Assembly: GCA_900769535.1 (NCBI GenBank)
Contig: CAAGHB010000049.1
Location: 1-19,522 of the forward strand
Origin: Clostridia bacterium
GTDB lineage: Bacteria; Bacillota; Clostridia; Oscillospirales; Acutalibacteraceae
Reading direction: 5' to 3'
DNA length: 19,522 bases
Part shown: in pieces, positions 1 to 7,556 of the stretch
Numbering within the stretch: position 1 is the stretch's first letter
Layout of the letters: the number at the start of each line of letters is the position of its first letter
Made by a program: the position numbers and the translations under genes
The notes under the pieces: generated by a model
What the model was told of the DNA's origin: nothing
Seen by the model: only the letters and a program-made list of their open reading frames with translations
The model's database searches: none

Positions 1-199
1 CAATAGCAGATATGACTTTTTCGCGTTTATCACATCGTTCGTTAGTAGTAGTTCTGTCTCCAATATCTATGTATCTACATAAACAGTTGTTTTTTAAAAA
101 AGCATATCTGCATTTTTCTTTTTCTTCATGAGTTTTAAGTGTTTCAAGAGCTAAAGAAAGGTCTTCTTCTGTAAAGCGTTCAGTTAAATTACTATTCAT
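1..199 (-). CDS. Hypothetical protein, N-terminal part only (runs off left edge)
   Basis: This leftward reading frame is open to the window edge, giving 66 residues that begin MNSNLTERFTEEDLSL. It is charged, with a central cysteine-containing stretch (NNCLCRYIDIGD). I recognise no domain. Two ATGs are available, at 208 and 199. The GAGG at 209-212 abuts the first but lies 9 bases before the second, so I chose 199. A good promoter (229-257) lies just upstream with a short 5' untranslated region, which supports a real gene. No signal peptide or membrane segment is visible in the part present. Confidence 0.6.
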   Translation of the reverse strand, partial: MNSNLTERFTEEDLSLALETLKTHEEKEKCRYAFLKNNCLCRYIDIGDRTTTNERCDKREKVISAI

Positions 200-228
200 A
201 TTATTCATCCTCAAAATTACTTTTTTAT

Positions 229-257
229 ATTATAGAACTAAGTATCAAAAGTTTCAA
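229..257 (-). promoter_or_regulatory. Sigma-70-type promoter for the leftward gene at 1-199
   Basis: Reading leftward, a -35 TTGAAA (257-252) and a perfect -10 TATAAT (234-229) are separated by 17 bases. Transcription would start near 222, about 23 bases before the chosen start codon. Confidence 0.65.
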
Positions 258-264
258 TATAAGT

Positions 265-297
265 AAAGCAGTAGGTTTTGCCTGCTGCTTTTTTATT
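265..297. terminator. Rho-independent terminator, probably bidirectional
   Basis: A 10-bp stem (AAGCAGTAGG 266-275 with CCTGCTGCTT 281-290, one G-U pair) closes a 5-base loop and is followed rightward by a T run. It sits directly after the stop codon of the leftward remnant at 300-404, so it may be that lost gene's terminator, although the T run is better in the rightward direction. Confidence 0.55.
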
Positions 298-299
298 TA

Positions 300-404
300 T
301 TATTCGTAAATAATTTCTCCGTCTGATATGGTTTCCTCGTAATAAACGGGTGTGGTGTATCTATTATCCGAAATCATCTTTACCAAGGTTGCAAAACTGG
401 ACGA
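300..404 (-). pseudogene. 3' remnant of an unidentified gene
   Basis: Leftward, one frame reads FATLVKMISDNRYTTPVYY, then EETISDGEIIYE, then a stop at 302-300. The composition looks like the true C-terminus of a protein, and a terminator hairpin follows the stop. Going back toward the 5' end, the frame meets a stop at about 405-407. The internal ATG at 377 has no ribosome binding site. I therefore read it as the leftover end of a gene that has lost its 5' part. The family is not recognised. A chance open frame of about 34 codons cannot be excluded. Confidence 0.35.
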
Positions 405-430
405 TTAGCGCGGGGTTTTTGGGCTGTTAA

Positions 431-718
431 ATATTCTTTGCTTTAAGCTTGCTTATAATTGCAATGGCATCAGAGGAATATACATATAGAACTACATTGT
501 TTATTAATAATGAACCAGTTAAGACGGTCGATGGATATGATTGTATTGAGACAAATATACCATTATTTGAATATGCTCTTGCAACAGTACAATACGATAT
601 TAGCTCCTATTCAGATGAAACGATAATACTATATGCTGTTGCTGTGCCAACTACTGGAACCGAAAAATGTTGGACACGGGCGGTAAAAACAGATTCTTTG
701 GCGTTGATTATTGGATGA
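431..718 (+). pseudogene. 5'-truncated paralogue of the lipoprotein at 863-1933 (C-terminal domain only)
   Basis: The frame from about 431 to the stop at 716-718 matches the last ~85 residues of the lipoprotein at 863-1933. IAMASEEYTYRTTLFINNEP lines up with SAMATIGTNYRVTVFANNRP, KTVDGYDCIE with KTVDGYECAE, and ILYAVAVP with LVYAIAMP. The possible TTG at 449 and ATG at 464 have no Shine-Dalgarno sequence, and no signal peptide or lipobox is encoded. The homology stops close to the in-frame stop codon at 428-430. It is therefore a decayed partial copy rather than a working gene. Its sequence has diverged well beyond that of a recent duplication, so the two copies were once full paralogues or the duplication is old. 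Confidence 0.7.
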
Positions 719-782
719 TAAATACAATTTATTAAAAATAAGATCGAGCTGTTTAACGAGGAACAAATTTCCTAATAAATAG

Positions 783-811
783 TTGTGTTATGTTTATGAA
801 TGTTTTATAAT
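783..811 (+). promoter_or_regulatory. Promoter of the lipoprotein/ABC operon
   Basis: A perfect -10 TATAAT (806-811) is preceded at 17 bases by TTGTGT (783-788), a weak -35 keeping only the first TTG. It would start transcription about 45 bases before the first gene. No other promoter is evident before 863. Confidence 0.5.
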
Positions 812-862
812 AAAGTAAAAAGATGGATATTTTAAACTGTATCGCTTTTAGGGGTTGGTGTT

Positions 863-1933
863 ATGAAAAAAATATTTGTTGCGGCACTTGTTTTGTGTAT
901 TGCTGTAACATTTTTTGGATGTGAAGACAGTTCTAATGAAGATTGGTCAAATTACGCGCTGAACAATGATAGTAGTTATGACCCGTTTGAAGAGGTGGTT
1001 TCGGACGATTTATACGCCTATCCTCAATATACTGAAACGTGGGAATATAACGATGTTGCACAGCTTACATATAATGGTGAAGATATTTCTGTCACCATTC
1101 ACATTGACAATGAAAAGCATCAGTTTGAATTAGGTTTTATGGCATTTGTGGGCGGATACTGCGTTCCTGTTACAATCGGCGGTCAAACCGATACGATGGG
1201 GGTGGTTTCTTTCGCCGAAAAGGAGAGTAAGGATGTAGTAATTTCCTTTTCTCCCACGGTTGGCAAAAAAGGCGACGTTTTCGCCGCGCGGATAGTATCA
1301 ATAATAAACCCCAATTTTATGCCGTCATTCACCGAAGGAGATGCTACGTTCGGTCATTTTCACAGTATAGGGTATTCTCATTTTGCCAAAATAACATTAA
1401 ACGCAGAGCCGAAAACAGAAGGTCACAGCTCTTTATCTGTTGATACGGTTGATTTGACGGATAAAATACGCGAGCAATATAACCTTGACAGTGAGGATTA
1501 TTCGAAAGAACAGTATGAGAAATACTTAAAAAATCAAAAATTGCCGGTTTCTGAGCGCGAACCTGATTTAGGTTATGCGCCAAATCGGTTTTGGTGCTTT
1601 TATGATTACGATAGCTTGAACAGTACCAATTTTACTGTATCGGACAGGTCGCGGGTTACGTTAAATTTATCTGCGATGGCGACAATAGGTACAAATTACA
1701 GGGTAACTGTATTTGCAAATAACCGCCCGATAAAGACGGTTGACGGCTATGAATGTGCCGAAATTTCGACCAGGTTAGAGGGCTATTCTCATGCTGAATT
1801 AGTATATGATTTCAGCCAATATGGCGAAAAAACGCTCGTTTATGCTATTGCAATGCCGATTACCGAGCAGGAGGACACAACCATCTGGGAAGAGGAGATA
1901 AAAACCTCTTCATTCGTTATGTTTTTTAAATAA
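863..1933 (+). CDS. Putative surface lipoprotein of unknown function, first gene of ABC operon
   Basis: A 356-residue protein with a lipoprotein signal: positive start MKK, a hydrophobic stretch at residues 4-19 and the lipobox FFGC with Cys20. It should be lipid-anchored on the outer face of the membrane. An acidic, Ser/Asn-rich linker follows at about 21-45, then a beta-rich region with no motif I recognise (for example VTIHIDNEKHQFELGF), and a distinct C-terminal domain at about 270-356 that is also found as a truncated copy at 431-718. The start is supported by AGGGG 8 bases upstream. It is the first of six genes with short gaps or overlaps that include an ABC exporter, so a role as an extracellular partner of that exporter is inferred from position only. 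Confidence 0.8.
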   Translation: MKKIFVAALVLCIAVTFFGCEDSSNEDWSNYALNNDSSYDPFEEVVSDDLYAYPQYTETWEYNDVAQLTYNGEDISVTIHIDNEKHQFELGFMAFVGGYCVPVTIGGQTDTMGVVSFAEKESKDVVISFSPTVGKKGDVFAARIVSIINPNFMPSFTEGDATFGHFHSIGYSHFAKITLNAEPKTEGHSSLSVDTVDLTDKIREQYNLDSEDYSKEQYEKYLKNQKLPVSEREPDLGYAPNRFWCFYDYDSLNSTNFTVSDRSRVTLNLSAMATIGTNYRVTVFANNRPIKTVDGYECAEISTRLEGYSHAELVYDFSQYGEKTLVYAIAMPITEQEDTTIWEEEIKTSSFVMFFK

Positions 1934-1947
1934 TAGGGGGAAATAAA

Positions 1948-3174
1948 ATGAAACGTAAATTCGTTGTGCTTTTATCAATAATTTGGGTTTTGTCGTTATT
2001 GCTTTGCAGTTGTGGAGACAATAATGTTCAAAGCGAAAGCAACTCATCTGCAACTGAAAATTCAAGTGAGCAACCTACCGAATACGGAACAGAGATTTCT
2101 TCGGGCATGAAAAAGGTCAACAAGCCCGTGTGTTTATTATCGGGTGATTGGGTGGCATCTATGGTTCAAGTGGATGACCACCGAAGCATAATGCTCATTG
2201 AAAATGACGCTAATTTATTGAAAAAAGCAGAGCGAAGAATTGTTTTGTATGATTTTGCTGCCGAAAAAGCGATAGCCGAGCAAACGGTTGAAAGCTATTC
2301 ATTATACCTGCACGAGTATTCAAACGGAGTATATGTTACAGGATATACCGATTCGCCCTATTCCACCGAACAAATTCCGTTAAGCTTTCCTGTGCTTATT
2401 ACATACGATTTTGAATTAAATATTCAGCAGGAATATGACTTTACCGCTCTCGGAGACAGGGTCAGCGTTGAAAATGCTAAGCTGAGCTACGATGGCTCAA
2501 AAATAGCGTATTTAAAGAATGATTCTATGTATATTTATGATTCAGATAAGCCCGTATCCAACGCAACTCGTTTGTTCACCCTTGGCTCCGGTAAAGGAAT
2601 GACGGACATTTCGGATTTTGACTTCACACAGAACGGAAAAAGCATAGCGTGTAAAGGCAAATGCAATAACGGAAGCAAAATTACCAATGGATTCGGGCAT
2701 TGGGATATAGATGGCTCGGGAAACGGTTTTGGTTGTGATAATTATTCCGAACAGCTTATTATGGGCGGAAATAAAATGTTGATGATTGACCAGGCGGCAC
2801 CTTACGGAAGCACCTCCTCGGGAATGGCTAACATACACGATTTTGAAAAGGGAAGCTCAACCTATATTACGTTTGAAAAAAAGAATGAGAGCTCAGCGGC
2901 AATCCTTTCAAATGAAGGAAAGTATATTGTTTCATACCTTGACGGCAAAGCAAGCGACGGCAAGGGCATGATTCGTATCTCGATATACAGCTCCGACACA
3001 CTTCAAAAGATTTGCAGCTACGATTACACAGGTACAAGCGATGCTTTAAGTTTGACAACAATTTACGCAAATGATAAAAATAACAGAGTTTTTGCCTTTA
3101 TTACCGATGGCACAGAGCAGGTTTGTATCGAAATGATAATGAATAAGGACGCAACAAATGAAGCTAACAGTTGA
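1948..3174 (+). CDS. Putative lipoprotein with WD40-like/TolB-like beta-propeller
   Basis: A 408-residue protein with a lipoprotein signal (MKRK, hydrophobic core, lipobox LCSC with Cys22) and a Ser/Asn/Glu-rich linker to about residue 55. The rest is beta-rich, with repeats resembling PD40/WD40-like blades: KLSYDGSKIAYLKNDSMYIY around 170-195 followed by DFDFTQNGKSIACKG, and a later LSNEGKYIVSYLDG. It is probably a cell-surface propeller; ligand unknown. GGGGG lies 7 bases before the ATG, which follows the previous stop by 14 bases. Its end overlaps the ABC ATPase gene by 17 bases, which argues for translational coupling. The propeller call rests on pattern only and could be wrong in detail. 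Confidence 0.75.
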   Translation: MKRKFVVLLSIIWVLSLLLCSCGDNNVQSESNSSATENSSEQPTEYGTEISSGMKKVNKPVCLLSGDWVASMVQVDDHRSIMLIENDANLLKKAERRIVLYDFAAEKAIAEQTVESYSLYLHEYSNGVYVTGYTDSPYSTEQIPLSFPVLITYDFELNIQQEYDFTALGDRVSVENAKLSYDGSKIAYLKNDSMYIYDSDKPVSNATRLFTLGSGKGMTDISDFDFTQNGKSIACKGKCNNGSKITNGFGHWDIDGSGNGFGCDNYSEQLIMGGNKMLMIDQAAPYGSTSSGMANIHDFEKGSSTYITFEKKNESSAAILSNEGKYIVSYLDGKASDGKGMIRISIYSSDTLQKICSYDYTGTSDALSLTTIYANDKNNRVFAFITDGTEQVCIEMIMNKDATNEANS

Positions 3175-4027
3175 TAAAATCAATAAATCCTACGGCAACC
3201 ATACGGTTCTCAATAATGTCTCGTTTACTATGGACAACGGGGTGTATGGGCTATTGGGTTCTAACGGCGCCGGAAAAACTACGCTGATAAATATAATAGT
3301 TCGTTTAATTGGGCAGGACAGCGGAGTAATTACCTGCGACGACGTGGATGTTACAAAGCTCGGCGGCGAGTATTTTAATCGCATAGGTTATTTGCCGCAA
3401 TATCCGCGATTGTATAAGAATTTTACTGCGGTGGAATTTCTAAAATATATGTCCGAGCTAAAAGGGTTAAAAAAATCTGAAAGCAGTAGTCGTATCGATG
3501 AATTGTTGGAGCTTGTTAATCTTACCGTCGACAAGGATAAAAAAATCGGTGCATTTTCAGGCGGAATGAGACAGCGTCTCGGAATTGCACAGGCAATGTT
3601 AAACGATCCTAAACTGCTTATACTTGACGAGCCGACGGCGGGACTTGACCCGCGTGAGCGTATTCGGTTTCGTAATATATTGTCTGCATTGTCGGCCGAC
3701 CGTATCGTATTGATTGCAACGCACATTGTCTCGGACATAGAGCATATAGCAAAGAACGTTATTCTCATAGGAAACGGCAACGTTTTGTGTCAAAGCACAC
3801 CCGAAAAGCTCATAAACGAGATGAAAGGTAAGGTGTATGAATGCGTTGTGCCGATAGAGGATATGCAAAGCTGTATGTCGAAATATTGCATAAGCAACGC
3901 AGTTCTTGAACAGGACGGATATCATTTGCGCATTGTGGGAGAAAACTATCCCGAAAATGCCGTGCCGTGTGATACACCTACACTTGAAGATGCCTTTTTG
4001 ATGTATTCGGGAGAAAAAATATTATGA
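3158..4027 (+). CDS. ABC transporter ATP-binding protein (ABC-2 exporter type)
   Basis: A 289-residue nucleotide-binding subunit. All motifs are present in order: Walker A GSNGAGKTT (34-42), Q-loop Gln81, signature FSGGMRQR (133-140), Walker B LLILDEPT (153-160), D-loop AGLDP (161-165) and H-loop His189 in ATHIVSDIE. It should therefore hydrolyse ATP. The ATHIVSDIE and AGLDPxxR forms are typical of ATPases that pair with ABC-2 permeases in drug, antibiotic or peptide export. The C-terminal ~80 residues are a family-variable extension. AAGGA lies 8 bases before the ATG. The gene overlaps the upstream lipoprotein gene by 17 bases and the downstream permease by ATGA, so the three are made together. 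The substrate cannot be read from the sequence. Confidence 0.95.
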   Translation: MKLTVDKINKSYGNHTVLNNVSFTMDNGVYGLLGSNGAGKTTLINIIVRLIGQDSGVITCDDVDVTKLGGEYFNRIGYLPQYPRLYKNFTAVEFLKYMSELKGLKKSESSSRIDELLELVNLTVDKDKKIGAFSGGMRQRLGIAQAMLNDPKLLILDEPTAGLDPRERIRFRNILSALSADRIVLIATHIVSDIEHIAKNVILIGNGNVLCQSTPEKLINEMKGKVYECVVPIEDMQSCMSKYCISNAVLEQDGYHLRIVGENYPENAVPCDTPTLEDAFLMYSGEKIL

Positions 4028-5226
4028 AAATCGTTTTCTTCGAGTTTAAAAAAATAATGTTTAAGCCCATATTGCTTATTTTGCTGGTTGTTTTTTCGGT
4101 GATAAATGTTTATTTGCTTACCGTAAATGCCCGTGATTATGCGCCCTTTTCTTCGATGGAAAGCGCGGAAAAGCTGTATAACGATTGCTGTGAAGAGGTC
4201 GAGGGCAAAATTACAAACGAAAAAATAAGCTTTGTTATAGATAAATATAATGAAACTGCCGCAAAAATCAGCGGCGATTTTTCTACCGATTATGATACAA
4301 GTAATTCATATACCGGCTATTTGCAAAGTGATTTCAATGTTTTTTCGGAACTGTATAGCGAAATCAAGCGTGTATATCAGTATAGCGAGAATACAGACCA
4401 AGTAATTGAAAAAGCAAAGAAAAATATTGTGTTTTTCAGCGAAAACAATAATGCCGCCCAGGTAAAAAAATACGAGGATATGATTTCGGTGTACGAGGGA
4501 CGAAAGGTCGATTCCTTTTATCGCACCGATGGGTTTGAGGCGTATTTTGGTCACAATTTTTCTTCTTTGATAGCATTGTTAATGATACTGTTTGCCCTTT
4601 CGGGTGCCTTTTCTTCCGAAAGGGAAATTGGGATGACCTCGCTGATATTCACTTCAAAGCGAGGAGTAAACGGTATTATATGGCCGAGATTGGCGGCATC
4701 CGTTCTTATATGCGCGTTTTTGGTGGCGTGGTTTACCCTTGTTGATATTGCCACGGTTGCGGTTACCAACGGATTATACGGATGGGAAAATCCGCTGTAT
4801 TCCTTGCCTTCATATACATATACGACCGTTAATTATTCAATAGGAACGCATGTTATTCTCTCTGCCTTGTTAAAGGTGGCGGGGCTTTGTTCGGTATCGT
4901 TTTGTATCATTTCCATCTCGTCGCTGTCGCCATCTACCTTAGTAAGCTTTTCGGCAAATATCACTCTGATAATTATGCTGATTTTGTTTGATGATAGGGC
5001 TCGTTTTGGCGGCTCAAAGGTGTTATCGGCGTTTTTTAACCCGATTTCATTATTCACCTTGCAGGATGTTTCGAAATTATATACAACGGTTGAAGTTTTC
5101 GGACAGAGTATTACGTCCTTTGCCGCAGAGATATGCGTTGGCTTGGTCGTATTTGCGTTTTTGTTTGTCTTTTCGGCGTTTATAATGCGGCTTTCGTCAC
5201 GAAAGGTATGGAGGGGCACAAGATGA
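4024..5226 (+). CDS. ABC-2-type permease, subunit 1, with large extracytoplasmic domain
   Basis: A 400-residue membrane protein. One segment lies near the N-terminus (about 12-34). A largely helical, Tyr/Glu/Lys-rich domain of about 140 residues follows (35-176), predicted outside the cell. Five more segments lie at about 177-196, 220-246, 276-302, 305-323 and 365-389. The stretch SSEREIGMTSLIFTSKRG (197-214) after the second segment is the cytoplasmic 'ER-G' coupling region typical of ABC-2 permeases. Its ATG overlaps the ATPase stop by 4 bases, with CGGGAG upstream. With the next gene it probably forms a heterodimeric pore served by the ATPase at 3158. Segment limits are judged by eye. Confidence 0.9.
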   Translation: MKIVFFEFKKIMFKPILLILLVVFSVINVYLLTVNARDYAPFSSMESAEKLYNDCCEEVEGKITNEKISFVIDKYNETAAKISGDFSTDYDTSNSYTGYLQSDFNVFSELYSEIKRVYQYSENTDQVIEKAKKNIVFFSENNNAAQVKKYEDMISVYEGRKVDSFYRTDGFEAYFGHNFSSLIALLMILFALSGAFSSEREIGMTSLIFTSKRGVNGIIWPRLAASVLICAFLVAWFTLVDIATVAVTNGLYGWENPLYSLPSYTYTTVNYSIGTHVILSALLKVAGLCSVSFCIISISSLSPSTLVSFSANITLIIMLILFDDRARFGGSKVLSAFFNPISLFTLQDVSKLYTTVEVFGQSITSFAAEICVGLVVFAFLFVFSAFIMRLSSRKVWRGTR

Positions 5227-6341
5227 GAAGTGAAATGAGAAACCTCCTGATTAAACGGTACGGTTTAGCCATTATTTTTATTTTCCTGATTGCAAAAATC
5301 GTTACCTTTTCGCTGAATTATATTACCGAGGAAGCGGTATTTTATTTTACGCCCGATACATCCGCTTACGAAAAGTACACTTCCCTTTATGAAGGACGCT
5401 ATTCGACCGAAAAAGGCGAGCAAATCGAATCCTTGATTAAGCGTTCGTCAGGCGCCTCTCAAATGATAGGAATGGCATATAGCGAGCTTAATTCAGGTAA
5501 TGCCACCTATGAGGAATACTGTCTTACGGTAGATAAATATGCATCGTTAGCAGCTGAATATCATAAGGGCGTGCAGCAATTTTCCGAGCAGGTGAATTAT
5601 GTCGCAGAAGACCCGGAGCATCGATATATTCTGGATACACGAGGTTGGATATGCTTGCTCAGAAATAATGGGCTTGATTTGCTGCTTGTGCTTATGACAA
5701 TCATTATTTCTGCCCCGACCTTTTCCAACGAATACAGTACCGATATGTATCAGCTCCTGCTTACGTCTCCGTGGGGAAGAAAGCGCCTTTCGAGCCGTAA
5801 ATGTGTTTGTTCAATTGTTGCCTGCGGTGTTGCGGCGTTGCTTTTTTGCGCCGTAGAAAGCTGCATAATCGCCATTGAAATGGGGCTACCTTGTCCAACA
5901 GCCCCGCTCCAAAGCTTAAAGCCGTTGGCCGATTCTCCCTATAACATTTCGCTCATATCAGCGTTCCTTTTTACCGTATTGTGTAAAATGATTGGCGCAA
6001 TGATGCTCAGCTCTGTCGTGCTGTTACTTTCTACTGCAATAAAACGGATTTTACCTGTGGTAAGTATCGGAGTGAGCGTAATTTTGATACCCTATGTCGT
6101 GCTGTCCGAAGCTAACGACCGAATGTATGCCTTGCCGCTTGGGTTATTGTTACCTAACGGTTATCTTAAAGGAGTCGAAACGGTGTGCGATGAAATGGGC
6201 GCATCGATTCAGCTTGGCGGCATTCCCATTTATATGACGATGATTGTTTTGGTTGCGGCAATATTGCTTATTTTTGTATTTTGTATATGGACAGGCAATC
6301 TTTATGTAACGGGAAACCTTTTCGGAAGGAGAAAAAAGTGA
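5223..6341 (+). CDS. ABC-2-type permease, subunit 2
   Basis: A 372-residue membrane protein built like its neighbour. A first membrane segment lies at about 13-33, then an extracytoplasmic helical domain (35-145), then about five further segments (150-166, 195-218, 245-270, 275-295, 336-358). SNEYSTDMYQLLLTSPWGRK (168-187) occupies the position of the ABC-2 coupling helix. A longer frame opens at 5133, but the ATG at 5223 has GGAGGGG 6 bases upstream and forms an ATGA overlap with the previous stop, so I use 5223. The two permeases are far apart in sequence but share the plan, suggesting an old duplication and a heterodimer. The gene carries one copy of a 21-base exact repeat shared with the next gene. 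Confidence 0.9.
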   Translation: MRSEMRNLLIKRYGLAIIFIFLIAKIVTFSLNYITEEAVFYFTPDTSAYEKYTSLYEGRYSTEKGEQIESLIKRSSGASQMIGMAYSELNSGNATYEEYCLTVDKYASLAAEYHKGVQQFSEQVNYVAEDPEHRYILDTRGWICLLRNNGLDLLLVLMTIIISAPTFSNEYSTDMYQLLLTSPWGRKRLSSRKCVCSIVACGVAALLFCAVESCIIAIEMGLPCPTAPLQSLKPLADSPYNISLISAFLFTVLCKMIGAMMLSSVVLLLSTAIKRILPVVSIGVSVILIPYVVLSEANDRMYALPLGLLLPNGYLKGVETVCDEMGASIQLGGIPIYMTMIVLVAAILLIFVFCIWTGNLYVTGNLFGRRKK

Positions 6342-7291
6342 TGCGGAAATTTATTTGCTTGTTTTACGTTGCGGCGTTGCTTTTTTGCCTTTGCTCATGC
6401 GGTGAAAGGGCTGCCGTAACCTTTTACGGAAAGGCCGTTTTTTTCACAAAGGGCGGATTTGTAACCGAAGTTGATAACAAATATTACATTTACACCGATA
6501 TAAATAAACAGCCGATGGATTTCATCATTGACCCCCTGTCAACCGAAGAAAGTGTTGCTAATGTGCTGTGTACCGACGGTCAAAAGGTGTATTACGAAAA
6601 TGAAAACAGCGAAATTATTTGTCGCGATATGGTAAGCTATGAGGAAAAAGTGTTTTTTCAACCGTCGGTAAATTCGGGTATATCGTTGCTCGGTCTTACC
6701 GATGCCGTAACGAACGAAGTCGAGGATGGCAGTGGCTTTTACGACATTACGGCGATGTATATTGATTCGTCTGGGGATGCTTATATTGTTTGCAACAATC
6801 AACTGTGCAAATTAGATGGCGGAAAGGTTACACCCGTTCTGGATAATTATATTTATACCCTTCGCTACGACGGAAACAAGGTATATTTTGTTGATATTGC
6901 GAGAGATTTTTTTGTGTGTGATTCCAACGGAAGTAATTTGCATAAACTCATTGATGCAAAGGTTTCGGCAAATTTTTCTGTTATAAAGGACTGTATTTGG
7001 TATCAACCGCTGAATGATTTAAATAGTATTTATTCATGTGCTCTTGACGGCACCAAATCGCGAATTGAAGCTGCCGAAAGCGACGGAGTTAACTCATTCC
7101 GAGTTGATGAAAAATATATTTATTATACCGACGCAAAGAATAGATATTTACACCGTTTGCCCATCGGCTTATCCGAGCCGGAAACACTTTTGGAGCAAAC
7201 AGTAGTCCAATTCAACCTTGTTCCCGAAACCGATAAGTTAATCCTATCCGTTTCTGAAGAAAACGGTGTTGTCAAGACAGTGATTTATTGA
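6341..7291 (+). CDS. Putative lipoprotein with DUF5050-like propeller repeats, last gene of ABC operon
   Basis: A 316-residue protein with a lipoprotein signal (MRK, hydrophobic core, lipobox LCSC with Cys20). The mature part has repeated units of the type 'YDGNKVYFVD...LCDxxGSNLHKL' and 'VDEKYIYYTDAKNRYLHRL', as in DUF5050/beta-propeller proteins, so it is probably an extracellular propeller. A longer frame opens at 6281, but the ATG at 6341 has AAGGAG 9 bases upstream and starts right at the lipoprotein signal, overlapping the permease stop as TGATG. It is the second propeller-like lipoprotein of the operon, the two flanking the transporter genes. The family name rests on repeat appearance, not on a search. 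Confidence 0.8.
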   Translation: MRKFICLFYVAALLFCLCSCGERAAVTFYGKAVFFTKGGFVTEVDNKYYIYTDINKQPMDFIIDPLSTEESVANVLCTDGQKVYYENENSEIICRDMVSYEEKVFFQPSVNSGISLLGLTDAVTNEVEDGSGFYDITAMYIDSSGDAYIVCNNQLCKLDGGKVTPVLDNYIYTLRYDGNKVYFVDIARDFFVCDSNGSNLHKLIDAKVSANFSVIKDCIWYQPLNDLNSIYSCALDGTKSRIEAAESDGVNSFRVDEKYIYYTDAKNRYLHRLPIGLSEPETLLEQTVVQFNLVPETDKLILSVSEENGVVKTVIY

Positions 7292-7347
7292 GAACGAGTG
7301 GACAGAAACAAATTATAAATCTTTGTCTATTTGCATTTTTTAGAAGT

Positions 7348-7382
7348 AATATTGATTTTAAGCGCAATATTTATTTTTATTT
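7348..7382 (+). terminator. Possible weak AT-rich terminator after the ABC operon
   Basis: AATATTG (7348-7354) pairs with CAATATT (7365-7371) and is followed by TATTTTTATTT. The stem is short and AT-rich, so on its own this is doubtful; the strong hairpin at 7387-7415 follows it. Confidence 0.3.
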
Positions 7383-7386
7383 AACA

Positions 7387-7415
7387 AAAAGCGGAGTGAA
7401 ATTCACTCCGCTTTT
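7387..7415. terminator. Bidirectional terminator between convergent genes
   Basis: Two perfect 14-base arms (AAAAGCGGAGTGAA and its complement) around one central A form a palindrome with GC-rich middle and A/T ends, so either strand gives a stem followed by T's. It lies 95 bases after the last ABC-operon gene and 5 bases after the stop of the leftward small gene at 7421, serving both. Confidence 0.9.
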
Positions 7416-7420
7416 ATTAC

Positions 7421-7552
7421 TTAATGCTCTTTGATTTTGTGGTTAACCAAAGTTTTTCCGGCATCACTTTTAGATTTTTTAGATGAAGATTTTGAAGCTA
7501 ACGTTTTAGCAGCTTTGCTGATTTTACTGCCGTGATGGATTTTATTAGCCAT
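7421..7552 (-). CDS. Small basic Lys/Ser-rich protein (43 aa), unknown function
   Basis: The protein begins MANKIHHGSKISKAAKTLA, continues SKSSSKKSKSDAGKTLVN and ends HKIKEH. It is strongly basic with no membrane segment. A longer frame starts at 7639, but the ATG at 7552 has GGGG 7 bases upstream (7563-7560), so the short form is chosen. It lies 4 bases after the stop of the upstream small gene, so the two are surely co-transcribed. The pattern 'AAKxLxSxxSSKxxKSxAGxxL' reminds me of short conserved hypothetical proteins from accessory regions of diverse bacteria. That is memory, not a search result, and no function is known to me. Confidence 0.65.
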   Translation of the reverse strand: MANKIHHGSKISKAAKTLASKSSSKKSKSDAGKTLVNHKIKEH

Positions 7553-7556
7553 AACA

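Noticed and set aside
5133..5222. Longer start for the second permease
   Set aside because: It would overlap the first permease by 94 bases with no ribosome binding site, while the ATG at 5223 has GGAGGGG and a 4-base overlap.
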